64,000 nucleotides of DNA, from positions 434,001 to 498,000 of the forward strand of contig NZ_KB850072.1 of the NCBI RefSeq assembly GCF_000369525.1. Reading direction: 5' to 3'. The translations under genes and the position numbers were made by a program. This document shows positions 1-8,966 of the stretch, piece by piece. This DNA is from Acinetobacter higginsii (lineage in GTDB: Bacteria > Pseudomonadota > Gammaproteobacteria > Pseudomonadales > Moraxellaceae). The first letter of the stretch is position 1. Each line of letters opens with the position of its first letter. The notes beneath the pieces were generated by a model. The model ran no database searches, was not told the DNA's origin, and worked only from the letters and a program-made list of their open reading frames with translations.

Positions 1-1358
1 GTAAAATTGCGGCTTCAGTGGGCGCACCGTTGGTGCAGGGGACCCAAGACCCACTCAATAATGCAGAAGAAGCTTTGGATTTTGCTAAACAGTTTGGTTT
101 ACCAATTGCCATCAAAGCGGCATTTGGTGGTGGTGGCCGTGGCTTAAAAGTGGCATGGAAACTCGAAGAAGTTCAAGAGCTTTATGAGTCGGCAGTAAGG
201 GAAGCAAAAGCTGCCTTTGGTCGTGGTGAATGTTTTGTTGAGCAATATCTAGATCAACCGCGCCATGTCGAAGCACAGGTGATAGCTGACCAACATGGCA
301 ATATTGTGGTACTTGGAACGCGTGATTGCTCGTTGCAACGTCGTAACCAAAAGTTAGTCGAAGAAGCGCCAGCGCCATTTATTAGCGATGAGATTTATCA
401 GCAAATTTTAAGCTCGGCAAAAAACATTTGTCAGGCTGCAAACTATGTGGGTGCAGGAACAGTTGAATACTTACTGAGTCGTGACGGCAAGCTTTCATTC
501 TTAGAAGTAAACACCCGTTTGCAAGTCGAGCATCCTGTTACTGAAGAAACAGCAAAATTTGATTTGGTGGTAGAACAAATCCGTGTCGCACAAGGGCATA
601 CCTTGTCGATTCAAGAAACTCCAAAAGCACAAGGCCATGCGATTGAGTTTCGTATCAATGCCGAAGACCCAGCACGTGGGTTCATTCCTGCATTTGGTGT
701 GCTGAGCTTATTTGAAGCGCCGTTTGGTCATGGTGTACGCGTCGATACAGGGGTCCGAACTGGGTCATTGGTCTCCAGTCATTTTGACTCACTGATGGCA
801 AAACTGATTGTGACGGGCCCAACCCGTGAAGTGGCAATTGCCCGTGCTAAACGTGCGTTAAAGCAATTTAGAATTGAAGGTGTAGCTTCGGTTTTAGACT
901 TCCACCGTGCTGTACTCAATGAACCTGACTTTACCGATGAATTTAATGTACACACGCGTTGGATCGAAAATGACTTTAAACAAGATTTAAAGCCAACTAA
1001 ACGTGGTATTCCAAACCATCAACAACCCATGTTGCTGAGCTATATTGAAATTGATGGCAAGTTACACCGTTTAGGTCTACCTGCGGGCATGTTTGCACAA
1101 GGCCCAGCAACCGCAATCCAAGCACAAACTGCCGAGCTTGAAGTGAGTGCAGAGCATTTACTGGCACCGATTAATGGTGTGATGAGTGCATGGAAAGTTA
1201 CACAGGGTGAGCAGGTGACCGAAGGTCAGGTTGTCGCAATTATGGAAGCCATGAAAATGGAAGTGCCTGTGCTTGCACATCGAAGTGGGGTCATTCAAAT
1301 CGTGGCAGAACAGGGAAACAGTTATCAGGTAGAATCGATTATTGGCATGATCGAATGA
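1..1358 (+). CDS. acetyl-/propionyl-CoA carboxylase alpha chain (biotin carboxylase + biotin carrier), 5' partial
   Basis: The gene is open at the window edge: the frame starts at base 3 without a start codon and ends with TGA at 1356-1358. The visible part (about 450 aa) begins in the ATP-grasp domain of biotin carboxylase, with the glycine-rich loop AFGGGGRGLK near 120-150. It continues through the metal/active-site region EVNTRLQVEHPV (about 499-540) and the biotin carboxylase C-terminal domain, and ends in a biotin carrier domain with the biotinylation motif EAMKMEV (about 1246-1266). Carboxylase and carrier on one chain is the layout of alpha subunits of acetyl-, propionyl- or methylcrotonyl-CoA carboxylases. 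The substrate cannot be told from this part. The wording resembles actinobacterial AccA3-type chains more than AccC of fatty acid synthesis. A partner subunit would lie upstream, outside the window. Confidence 0.9.
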   Translation, partial: KIAASVGAPLVQGTQDPLNNAEEALDFAKQFGLPIAIKAAFGGGGRGLKVAWKLEEVQELYESAVREAKAAFGRGECFVEQYLDQPRHVEAQVIADQHGNIVVLGTRDCSLQRRNQKLVEEAPAPFISDEIYQQILSSAKNICQAANYVGAGTVEYLLSRDGKLSFLEVNTRLQVEHPVTEETAKFDLVVEQIRVAQGHTLSIQETPKAQGHAIEFRINAEDPARGFIPAFGVLSLFEAPFGHGVRVDTGVRTGSLVSSHFDSLMAKLIVTGPTREVAIARAKRALKQFRIEGVASVLDFHRAVLNEPDFTDEFNVHTRWIENDFKQDLKPTKRGIPNHQQPMLLSYIEIDGKLHRLGLPAGMFAQGPATAIQAQTAELEVSAEHLLAPINGVMSAWKVTQGEQVTEGQVVAIMEAMKMEVPVLAHRSGVIQIVAEQGNSYQVESIIGMIE

Positions 1359-1394
1359 TACTCGACACCAGTCGGTATGCTTGAAATTGAAGCG

Positions 1395-1426
1395 ATGAAA
1401 AGAGGCAATTGATTGCCTCTTTTCAT
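1395..1426. terminator. bidirectional terminator between the carboxylase gene and pgaD
   Basis: A near-perfect inverted repeat (arms 1395-1409 and 1412-1426, core GAGGCAA/TTGCCTC) has an A-run on the left and a T-run on the right. It lies between two convergent genes and would work as an intrinsic terminator in both directions. Confidence 0.85.
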
Positions 1427-1442
1427 TTTCGTTCGTGAATAT

Positions 1443-1916
1443 TTATCTCAGTTCATAGTCAGCTAAAATACCTTCCTGGTTATAGTGCAGTACAATGTTT
1501 TTTGAGCGTTGAATTTTGGATAGTTCATCCTTTGGAATCAAAAATCCCTCAGCAAGAATGGAATGGCTCACGTTAACCACTGTCGTTTTTTCCGTGTTTC
1601 GGTATCGCAACCAGTTATAGCTCGCCCATAACAACAAAGAGGCACAACAGATCATCACCATCAAGGCGAGCCAAAAGAAATTGTGGATCTGTACGCTCAT
1701 CTGTTCTGCAAAAATATAGTTTTTGATCAGTTTACCTTGGTATAGCCATAAAAATATCGCCAATAACGGTAAAAATAGCAGTGTCCAGAGTGCCCAACCG
1801 ATCCCTTGCAGCAAATAATGCGCGCCTTTGTTTTTTACATACCGATGTTGGTCGATATATTCAGGAATATCTAGCTGTGAAACATCCTCAATGATATTTA
1901 AATGTGATTTGTTCAT
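1443..1916 (-). CDS. pgaD: PgaD, small inner-membrane subunit of the PNAG synthase
   Basis: This 157-aa protein has two hydrophobic segments (about residues 37-60 and 78-100) and a soluble C-terminal tail, the layout of PgaD. PgaD binds the glycosyltransferase PgaC in the inner membrane and is needed for polymerisation of poly-beta-1,6-N-acetylglucosamine. PgaD sequences diverge widely, so the call rests mainly on size, membrane layout and position as last gene of pgaABCD. Its ATG overlaps the pgaC stop by 4 bp (1913-1916), which indicates translational coupling. The convergent terminator at 1395-1426 ends the operon. Confidence 0.85.
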   Translation of the reverse strand: MNKSHLNIIEDVSQLDIPEYIDQHRYVKNKGAHYLLQGIGWALWTLLFLPLLAIFLWLYQGKLIKNYIFAEQMSVQIHNFFWLALMVMICCASLLLWASYNWLRYRNTEKTTVVNVSHSILAEGFLIPKDELSKIQRSKNIVLHYNQEGILADYELR

Positions 1917-3156
1917 TCGGCCTCACCTTTAAAACCACGATCTGGGCTGACCCATCTCGCTCTTTTGTTACGTGTAAATAAAGCTTTGGGAACAGCAAAC
2001 ACAGTTGTTGCTGCACCGAGCATCCAAAAAAACAGGGGATACCAAATCACCCAAAAGTAATTTCTAAGGAAACGGTTTCCGTCATATCGTTTGTCAATGA
2101 ACAAGCTCACAAAAAATTGAATCAGACAGGTAATGGCTAGAATTACGCCGTACCACTGTGGAAATAATGATTTGATGTGCCATTCTGCGGATAGCGGAAC
2201 AAACAACCCAAGGAAAAACAGGACAATGATCAGCAAAATGACATAGGCCCAGACCATGCTGATGATCGCTTCAAGCGCGACAGGCCACATTTTGAGTGCT
2301 GAAATCTTAAAGAGTTTGGGAAAATAGGTTTTAATGACTTCGACACCACCTTGAGCCCAGCGCAATCTTTGTTTCCACAGCCCCTTAAATGTTTCAGGCA
2401 TATAGATGTAGCACAGCGCATTGGGAACATAGTGAATATCCCATTCAGCGAGCTGAAGTTTCCATGAGATATCAATGTCTTCAGTGATCTTATCTTCTGA
2501 CCATAATCCTACTTGCATGAGTGCCGTTTTTCTAAAGCCTGCAATCACACCTGAGACTGTAAAAATACGTCCATAAGTCCGTTGGGCACGTTTAATTAAA
2601 CCAATAATGGATGAAAACTCACCGACCTGTAGTTTTCCTAAAATACTGGAGCGATTTAAAATCCGAGGATTACCAGTCACGGCGCCGACCTGATTAAAAG
2701 CTGTGAGTTGATGCATCATCCAAATCGCAGCATGGGGATGCAGCAAGGCATCTCCATCAATACAAATCAAGTATTCATATTGGCTGACCATCATGCCTGA
2801 ACGTAAGGCAAAAGCTTTGCCTTGATTTTCTGCCAGATGCACAACCCGTAAATCTGGATGTTCAAGCGCCAACTCATCTAAAATTTTTGCGGTATCGTCT
2901 GAACTGCCATCATTGACGGCAATAACTTCAAATTTTGGATATTGTGTTTGTAGTGCAAACCGTATGGTTTCTCGAACTTGAGCTTGTTCATTAAAACAAG
3001 GAATGATAATGCTGCATCCTTGTTCTGAAATCTCGGGTAATTGTTTTGCTTATATTCGCGTTTAAAGTAGAACCATAAACCACCAACCATCCATGTCCAT
3101 GCCATGACTAAGGGATAGATAAAGGCAAATAGGAAAAGAATTTCCATTAAGGTCAT
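1913..3156 (-). pseudogene. pgaC: PgaC, poly-beta-1,6-GlcNAc synthase (family 2 glycosyltransferase), frameshifted
   Basis: The N-terminal part (from ATG 3156) has a membrane segment and then leaves the glycosyltransferase frame after Q-N-N-Y-P near 3035. The rest reads in another frame as P-E-I-S-E-Q-G-C-S-I-I-I-P-C-F-N-E, followed by the GT2 signatures VNDGSSDDT, ICIDGDALL and QRLRWAQGG, then four C-terminal membrane segments. Inserting one base in the GGG run (plus strand 3035-3037) would restore one ORF of about 414 aa, the usual PgaC length. As written, translation ends early at about 2878. PgaC polymerises UDP-GlcNAc at the inner membrane. It overlaps pgaB by 4 bp and pgaD by 4 bp, and both neighbours are intact. 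So this is either a recent loss-of-function mutation, phase variation or a sequencing error. The fragment 1913-2872 has an internal TTG that could be mistaken for a start. Confidence 0.9.
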
Positions 3157-4967
3157 GGTTGTTCTCCATTTACGTGCTGCTGGATAAATGGATTGCGATA
3201 ACTCATTGGACTGTCATTTAAACTGAGTGGTGTAAATAGTTGTTCATGTACCGCTTTTGCATTATCAAAACGGTAATTGCTTAAAACCAATTTTTGAATT
3301 CCATGTCTTTGTAAATTTAAATAGTGTTGCTGCAAGCGTTGTAGTTGCTTTGGCGAAGATGGATTGTGATTCACTAAAGTCACCATCAGTCTGGCTTTTT
3401 GTGAAGCAGTTAAATGACCCACTTGTTGTATAAATTTTTGATAGCTATTGATATTGTCTAGACTATCAATTTCAATATTCAATAAAGATACGAAGGGTAG
3501 ATAGGTGTTAACAATTTGCTTTAGTCCCTGATCTGCTAAATCAGTCAGAGAGAGCTGTAAGATTAACTGGAAGGTATTACTTTGATTGAGATAAGGTGCG
3601 ACAGCCACTTTTAGTTGTTGTGTTAATTCTACGATTTGAGCCTCTTTTTCCAGACAAGCTGTATTCACAACAGAGCTATAACGACAAGCCAGTTGCTGGT
3701 CTGTTTTTAAAATAATGCCATCCAGATTGGGATTATTTCGAATCAGATCTTTGCTTAAATCGATAACTAAATGCGCTTGTTCTGGGTCTGGGGCAATCGG
3801 CATCTGGGTATAAACTCGATGAAAAACCCGTGTTCGTGTCTGCCATTGGGTGCGGCTTAATATATCTTGAGCCAGTTTTAGATGAGTTGTTGGAAAGTAG
3901 CTCTGAGCATATGCAGCATTCTTTTGATCAGTGAATGCATTAACGATTAAAGTATTGGTTTTTAAGGCACTTAAATTATTTAATAAACTGCCTAACTGCT
4001 GATTAAACTGTGTATTGTCTTGTGAGAATTGAGCTAGGTCAAATTGTACAGCTCGAATAGGTTCATAATCTTGTAGTTGAGCGTATTCCATAAAACCAGT
4101 GAGTTGTTCACGTAGATTTTCAGCTGTTGGGTTATTTGAGATAATACCGCGTTGAAAGGTTGCGTCATTGCTGTCATTTAACTTTTCCGTCCCTAAACTA
4201 AAAGACAGAGGAAAACCTGCTTGATTGGCAATTTTAGTGACTTGTTGATTGACCGCACCATAGGGCCAAATGATTGCAAGCGGATCTATTCCTAATTTTT
4301 GCTGTAACACCTGCTTGGATTTCACCAGATCAGTGTAGATCCGTTGGCTATATTCTGACTCAGTTTCATAGCGTTTTTGAATCGGATCGTATTGTCGAGT
4401 CAAGGCGGCAGGCTTTTCATTTTTCTGCATATTGGCCAATAGGCCTTTATGCAAATCATGGCTATGGCTGGCAAACTCAACTAAACCTGATTTTTGGATA
4501 TCTTGGAGTTGTTTCCAACTCATCAAATTATTTTGACCATAGGCTTCATAAGCTGCTTGAGTATTGCCTTCGGTCCAACTGGTCACCAAAGCAAAGACCA
4601 CAGGGATTTGATATTGTTTTACTAAAGGATAAACATGGCTGTATCCGCTTAGGGCACCATCATCAAAACTAATTAAAACTGCATTTTTCGGTAATGGAAC
4701 ACCATGTTCCCGAGATGCCATAATTTGTTTGAGGGTAATTGGAGTCCATTCAGAACGTTTCAGCCATTCAAAAAACTGCACTAAGTTTTGGGTATTAATT
4801 GCATAGACATCTCGGTCGCCATTCTTCAAAACATCATCACGCACATCATGAAAGGTCAAACTGACAAAATGATGAGCGTCGAATTTAGCAGGTTCCGCTG
4901 CAACAAGATGAACTGGAAGCAGAACTGCACAAGCGGAGAGTATTTTAAAAATATTCAAAAAATTCAT
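3153..4967 (-). CDS. pgaB: PgaB, poly-beta-1,6-N-acetyl-D-glucosamine N-deacetylase
   Basis: This 604-aa exported protein has an N-terminal signal sequence of about 24 residues without an obvious lipobox cysteine (E. coli PgaB is a lipoprotein). The N-terminal half is a CE4 polysaccharide deacetylase domain: FDDG at residues 101-104 supplies the catalytic and metal Asp pair, and H168 and H173 in SHSHDLH match the metal histidines. The C-terminal half (about 310-600) corresponds to the glycoside-hydrolase-like PNAG-binding domain. It removes part of the acetyl groups in the periplasm so the polymer can be exported through PgaA. The ATG overlaps the pgaA stop by one base (TAATG), so the pair is coupled. 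Confidence 0.95.
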   Translation of the reverse strand: MNFLNIFKILSACAVLLPVHLVAAEPAKFDAHHFVSLTFHDVRDDVLKNGDRDVYAINTQNLVQFFEWLKRSEWTPITLKQIMASREHGVPLPKNAVLISFDDGALSGYSHVYPLVKQYQIPVVFALVTSWTEGNTQAAYEAYGQNNLMSWKQLQDIQKSGLVEFASHSHDLHKGLLANMQKNEKPAALTRQYDPIQKRYETESEYSQRIYTDLVKSKQVLQQKLGIDPLAIIWPYGAVNQQVTKIANQAGFPLSFSLGTEKLNDSNDATFQRGIISNNPTAENLREQLTGFMEYAQLQDYEPIRAVQFDLAQFSQDNTQFNQQLGSLLNNLSALKTNTLIVNAFTDQKNAAYAQSYFPTTHLKLAQDILSRTQWQTRTRVFHRVYTQMPIAPDPEQAHLVIDLSKDLIRNNPNLDGIILKTDQQLACRYSSVVNTACLEKEAQIVELTQQLKVAVAPYLNQSNTFQLILQLSLTDLADQGLKQIVNTYLPFVSLLNIEIDSLDNINSYQKFIQQVGHLTASQKARLMVTLVNHNPSSPKQLQRLQQHYLNLQRHGIQKLVLSNYRFDNAKAVHEQLFTPLSLNDSPMSYRNPFIQQHVNGEQP

Positions 4968-7432
4968 TAGAATCGCCCTCCAAAACCGAATAGGGCATAA
5001 CTTTGTTTTTCATTGATGCCATCATAGGGATGTAGTTTCCAACCAACGCCATAATGCAATGCCCAGATCCGTGACAATTGCCATTCATGTCGATATTGCA
5101 CATCAAAAATCGGTTTGGCAGCGTAATCCTGCTGCTGGAACAGTCCTGCATCAATAGAAATATTTTGATTAAAATGACGTTCATAACTTCGCCAAGTTAA
5201 CCAGTCATGACTCATGTTAATCGCAAGGCTATAACTTTGTTTAGGGCTAAAATAAGCAACATTATCTAAACGATTTTTTCCTAGAAATGCAGAAAAGCCT
5301 GCTTGTGTGGTGTGATGAGCAGCTTGGAAAATACGTTGCTGGTAGTTTGCAAAAAAGTCTTGGCGTGTGTTGCCGTCACTGATCTTGGTATAGCTATATC
5401 CTGCATCGACTTGCCGGGATTCATGTTGTTGCCATCGAATTGCTGCGCCGTAAGACTGGCCATTTTCGTCTTGTTCAATGGCTTGTAACGGAATATTGGC
5501 TTGGGTGTTGATGGATAATGCGTACTGCCAATAATCATTGAGTTGGTGTGACCAATCTGCTCTTAGGCCTTGACGCTGACCCTCAGTATTTTGAGAGGCA
5601 AGCAGCACCAAATTTTTACCTTTGTCTTGCCATTGCAGGCCTAAACCAAAGCGTTGTTCTTGTAAATCACCATCGGCGTATTTTCCCCAAATATCTTGAT
5701 GCTCAACCAAGAGGCGATAATTGTCTGTGAGCCAAGGTGAATATAAGGTGGTGTTGGATTCACGATCACCCGTTCCTTTGAGTGATTGGAGTAATTGGTT
5801 TTGCTCAGAGCGGCTACGTGAAAAGCGGCTTTCATGGCTCATACTGGCGTGATTACGATCATTCAATTCTTTACGACTTTTTATGACGCTGCTATCGTTT
5901 GGGTAGTCTTCAATAAGTGCTTGAGTTTGTTGCTGCCAAGCTTGGATATCGCCAAGTGCTTGAGTGTTTTGCATGACATTAATGCGTGTGTATTTTGATT
6001 GAGGTTGTAAACCATTTAAACGCTCAATCGTTTGTTGAGCTTGACGAGGTTTTTCGCGCCAACGTTGGATTTTGGCCAGGTCATTTAAAAATTGCGCATT
6101 ATTCGGAGCTTTGGCTACGGTGTTATTTAGATATTGTTCTGATAAATCCAGGCGGTTGCGATAAGCCATATTTAAAGCCAGCAAAGACAAATATTCATTT
6201 CGATCTGCATGTACACTTTTGTCGACACCTTTCGCTTCACTGTATTCATATGTGGGAATCAGGTCATCAATGACGTGAATCAAGGTATTTGCATCTTTAT
6301 ATTTTTCTTGTTCGATTAATGCATAATAAAGTGATGTATACAGGCTGATATCGGGATAGTTTTTCTCCGTGAGCAAGCTGCGGTAGATTCTCTCGGCTTC
6401 GGCAGGTTGTTGATTTGCAAGGTATGTATTTGCAATCGCATGCCGTGTATAGGCAGGCATTTGTTCAACTGGTGGTACGGTGACTTGATTTAATAGGCTC
6501 AAAAGCTGTTGTGTTTTGCCTCGATAACTTAAGGCGTAGAGATAGTCATAATAGAAGCGATTAAACATGGCTTGATCAGCTGGAATCTGTTGCGCGATTT
6601 GTTCTGACTGCTTCAAGACTTGATCGAGTTGGGCAAAGCTTTTACGGTCACTTTCCGCACGGGAGGATAAATATTTCTGTTGTTTAATCGCTTCATTCAC
6701 ATGCTGTGAAAAGCCTCCGATTTTATTCTGCCAAATAAAATTCTGGTTTTTATCAGATAGGTGGTGCTTTGCAGAAAAAGCAGCTGTCATTTCATAGCTC
6801 CCCAGTGCCACCAAAATATTCAAATACTCATGTTGAATGGCTTCATTATTCGGTTGTTGGGTATAGGCCAACTGAATGGCTTGTAATGCATAAGTGTATT
6901 GTTGCAATAACCGATAAACATAAGCGGCTAAGACCAACTGTTCAGCATTCATTTGCGTTGTATCAAGATTCTTTAATTGCTGTGCTGCTTCAGTCGGTTG
7001 TTTATTTTCTGCAAATAGCGCCGCTTTAAGAATTGTGACCTGCATGCTGTTATGTATTTGATAAGGTTCAAATTTATCTAATAGTGCCAATGCTGCAGCA
7101 AATTGCTTTTGATCCCGTAAAAGTTTAACTGTTGCGAGTTGAGCATATTCTGGGAAGTGCCTTGGCTGAATACGTTGGGTTAAATCAGTTAGGGTCACTT
7201 GTGGCAGAGCTTGAATGCGTGAGGCAGATAATAAGTAGTCAGCTAGGATGTACTGTTGATCTGGGTACTGCCGCAATAAAGATTCAAGTGCTGTTAACCC
7301 TTGTATAGGTTGTCCATTCTTAATTTGCGAAACTGCTTTTTCTCTTAAAAAATCAGATGGATGTGCATGTGAAATATTAGACATAAAAAAAAATAACAGG
7401 CTGGCTGGAAAGAGAGTGTGAAAATTTTGCAT
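4967..7432 (-). CDS. pgaA: PgaA, outer-membrane PNAG export porin
   Basis: This 821-aa protein starts with a signal peptide (about residues 1-23, ending SHA-HP). It then has a long alpha-helical TPR-like region (about 25-510) with repeated A-x-x-x-Y/L patterns, and a C-terminal beta-barrel (about 540-821) of alternating aromatic strands ending in Phe. This is the architecture of PgaA, where the TPR part binds deacetylated polymer and PgaB in the periplasm and the barrel exports PNAG. It is first in the pgaABCD operon. A perfect CRP-type palindrome lies 40-63 bp upstream of the ATG. Confidence 0.95.
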   Translation of the reverse strand: MQNFHTLFPASLLFFFMSNISHAHPSDFLREKAVSQIKNGQPIQGLTALESLLRQYPDQQYILADYLLSASRIQALPQVTLTDLTQRIQPRHFPEYAQLATVKLLRDQKQFAAALALLDKFEPYQIHNSMQVTILKAALFAENKQPTEAAQQLKNLDTTQMNAEQLVLAAYVYRLLQQYTYALQAIQLAYTQQPNNEAIQHEYLNILVALGSYEMTAAFSAKHHLSDKNQNFIWQNKIGGFSQHVNEAIKQQKYLSSRAESDRKSFAQLDQVLKQSEQIAQQIPADQAMFNRFYYDYLYALSYRGKTQQLLSLLNQVTVPPVEQMPAYTRHAIANTYLANQQPAEAERIYRSLLTEKNYPDISLYTSLYYALIEQEKYKDANTLIHVIDDLIPTYEYSEAKGVDKSVHADRNEYLSLLALNMAYRNRLDLSEQYLNNTVAKAPNNAQFLNDLAKIQRWREKPRQAQQTIERLNGLQPQSKYTRINVMQNTQALGDIQAWQQQTQALIEDYPNDSSVIKSRKELNDRNHASMSHESRFSRSRSEQNQLLQSLKGTGDRESNTTLYSPWLTDNYRLLVEHQDIWGKYADGDLQEQRFGLGLQWQDKGKNLVLLASQNTEGQRQGLRADWSHQLNDYWQYALSINTQANIPLQAIEQDENGQSYGAAIRWQQHESRQVDAGYSYTKISDGNTRQDFFANYQQRIFQAAHHTTQAGFSAFLGKNRLDNVAYFSPKQSYSLAINMSHDWLTWRSYERHFNQNISIDAGLFQQQDYAAKPIFDVQYRHEWQLSRIWALHYGVGWKLHPYDGINEKQSYALFGFGGRF

Positions 7433-8122
7433 AAAGTGTTTAAAGCGTATGTTAATTATCTTTTTTATTTTAATATGTGATTTAAATCACATATTGTTTT
7501 GCTTGTGTACGGCAATGTTGATTGGTTTTATTTAAATAAATATATATTAATCAGTATTTTATTTATTCATTGGTTTTCAAGATCTAGATTTTCACAGGGC
7601 TTTTATGTTTTTTCTGTCCATGCGTTTGTGTATTTTATGTTTTGTATTTGAGTCGTGTAGATTGAACAAAAAATATGAATAACTGAGTGGGAAAATAAGT
7701 TAAATAATAATATTTAAGATATATAGTTAAGTTTTAATAAATATATTTTTAAGTAAAATCATGTGATTGTATCATTTATTTGACATGTACATGTTTGCTC
7801 TAGATGAAGTATTGAGCCGACGAAAATCATAAATATAAATTAACTTTGCTTTTGCATTATAATTACAAAAAATAAACCTATTCTATTTTTAATTTAACTG
7901 CCTTTAACACTTTAAATATTTGTATTTTATATTTATTTAAGTTTTTTTATAAATTTTATTTTCAAAAAGTTAGCTACTTTGATGGGCTTTGTTGAAGACT
8001 TTTCTCAATAGTTGTTTTTGTATCTAATTGAATTTATATAATAAATATTATTTTGCTAAAGACGTTGGTAAACTGTTTTTTGAAAAAATGATAACTTTTG
8101 TGTATTAAATGCTAATTATTTT
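7433..8122. other. AT-rich gene-free stretch upstream of pgaA
   Basis: No convincing gene is visible in these 690 bases, which are very AT-rich. They hold the perfect CRP-type palindrome at 7472-7495, a 12-bp palindrome ACATGTACATGT at 7783-7794, and a degenerate TGTGATTGTATCAT element near 7762. The pgaA promoter and leader should lie here. I could not fix a transcription start. Confidence 0.6.
7472..7495. promoter_or_regulatory. perfect 24-bp palindrome with CRP/Vfr core TGTGA-N6-TCACA
   Basis: The two 12-base arms (7472-7483 and 7484-7495) are exact reverse complements and contain the full CRP consensus halves TGTGA and TCACA with a six-base spacer TTTAAA. The site is centred about 51 bp upstream of the pgaA start codon. 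If the transcription start is close to the ATG, the position would suit either activation or blocking of a promoter. The sequence match is direct; the binding protein is inferred. Confidence 0.7.
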
Positions 8123-8464
8123 ATGAGCAAAGGCGTTATTTTAACTTTTATATTATATAGCCAAGGTGTAAATGTGGTATATAAAAAAATTACAGTATCC
8201 GATTATCGGAAGATAAATAAAGGAAGTGAAGTTAAAGTAAGTAAAAAATATCTGAATTATAATTTGTTTTTTTTACTGGTCATGTGCTTGTGGAATTCAA
8301 ATATTGGCTATGTTTTTCTGTTTTTGTATTTTGTGAATTATATTTTTGAGAAAATGAGTGATTACTACTTTTTGGTTGGATTTTCTTTGTTATTTAGCTT
8401 TGGCTTGATTGTTTCTATTTCCTTTTTAATGTTTATTGTTGAGCTTTTTTTTTCGTCAAAATAA
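8123..8464 (+). CDS. small hydrophobic hypothetical protein
   Basis: This ORF of 113 codons encodes a short charged N-terminus and two or three strongly hydrophobic stretches (about residues 48-72 and 83-110), so a small inner-membrane protein is likely. I do not recognise a family. The ATG at 8123 has no ribosome-binding site, while GTG at 8174 is preceded by AAGGTG six bases away, giving a 96-aa product starting V-V-Y-K-K. It lies in the AT-rich stretch between the divergent pgaA and the AraC-type regulator. Composition alone favours hydrophobic codons in such DNA, so coding status is uncertain. Confidence 0.45.
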   Translation: MSKGVILTFILYSQGVNVVYKKITVSDYRKINKGSEVKVSKKYLNYNLFFLLVMCLWNSNIGYVFLFLYFVNYIFEKMSDYYFLVGFSLLFSFGLIVSISFLMFIVELFFSSK

Positions 8465-8733
8465 TTTTGAATTTATCGTATAGGGGAATAAACAGGACTT
8501 TAATCGGTCTTGATATGTTATAAATTTTTGCACCAAATTGAGGCGGTGTGTCGTCATTTTAGCGCTTTAAAATAATTAAAAATTTTTTGAAAATAGTCAG
8601 TATTCATAAATATGAAATAATGTAGATGATAAAAATGAAATATAAAAAATATAAAAATCTAATTGTTGAATAAAAAATCACTTTTAACTCTCCCTTTCGT
8701 GAAGAGACTTTTGCAATCTTGAAACTTTCCTTT

Positions 8734-8770
8734 AAATGATAAGTTTTTTTATAGAAATGATAATTTTTTT
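8734..8770. repeat. tandem AAATGATAA-T-run repeat, Fur-like half sites
   Basis: Two direct copies of AAATGATAA(G/T)TTTTTT begin at 8734 and 8755 (21-bp period, two helical turns). AATGATAA is the core of the classical Fur box half site, but no inverted partner is obvious. Confidence 0.4.
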
Positions 8771-8802
8771 ATTGAATTTTAAAGTAGATTTTGAGCATTA
8801 TC

Positions 8803-8818
8803 TGTGATTGATATCACA
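8803..8818. promoter_or_regulatory. CRP-like site TGTGA-N6-TCACA
   Basis: Both consensus halves are present with the six-base spacer TTGATA. The site lies about 150 bp upstream of the AraC-type regulator gene and is the second perfect CRP core in this 1.4-kb stretch. Confidence 0.6.
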
Positions 8819-8966
8819 AAAAATGGATTTTTTGCCGCATTAGTATGAAAAATGGAAAACTGGATTATCGTTAATTTTTAAGGTCGATTAAATAATGTAC
8901 TTGTGTAACTGGTTTTTTGATTCCTTCTCTGAGGTGGGCTTTTAGATATGATATGAGTGGGGAGCA

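Larger units (their letters stand above)
8465..8966. other. AT-rich regulatory region upstream of the AraC-type regulator
   Basis: No gene is visible. The region carries the tandem AAATGATAA repeats at 8734-8770 and the CRP-like site at 8803-8818, and it should contain the promoter of the regulator starting at 8967. Confidence 0.6.

Noticed and set aside
4274..6273. Long plus-strand ORFs inside pgaB and pgaA (for example 4274-4672, 5986-6273)
   Set aside because: They are shadows of strongly supported genes on the minus strand, without ribosome-binding sites or family likeness.
7433..8966. Genomic island or phage remnant in the AT-rich region
   Set aside because: Composition is unusual, but there are no integrase, transposase or phage genes and no flanking repeats.
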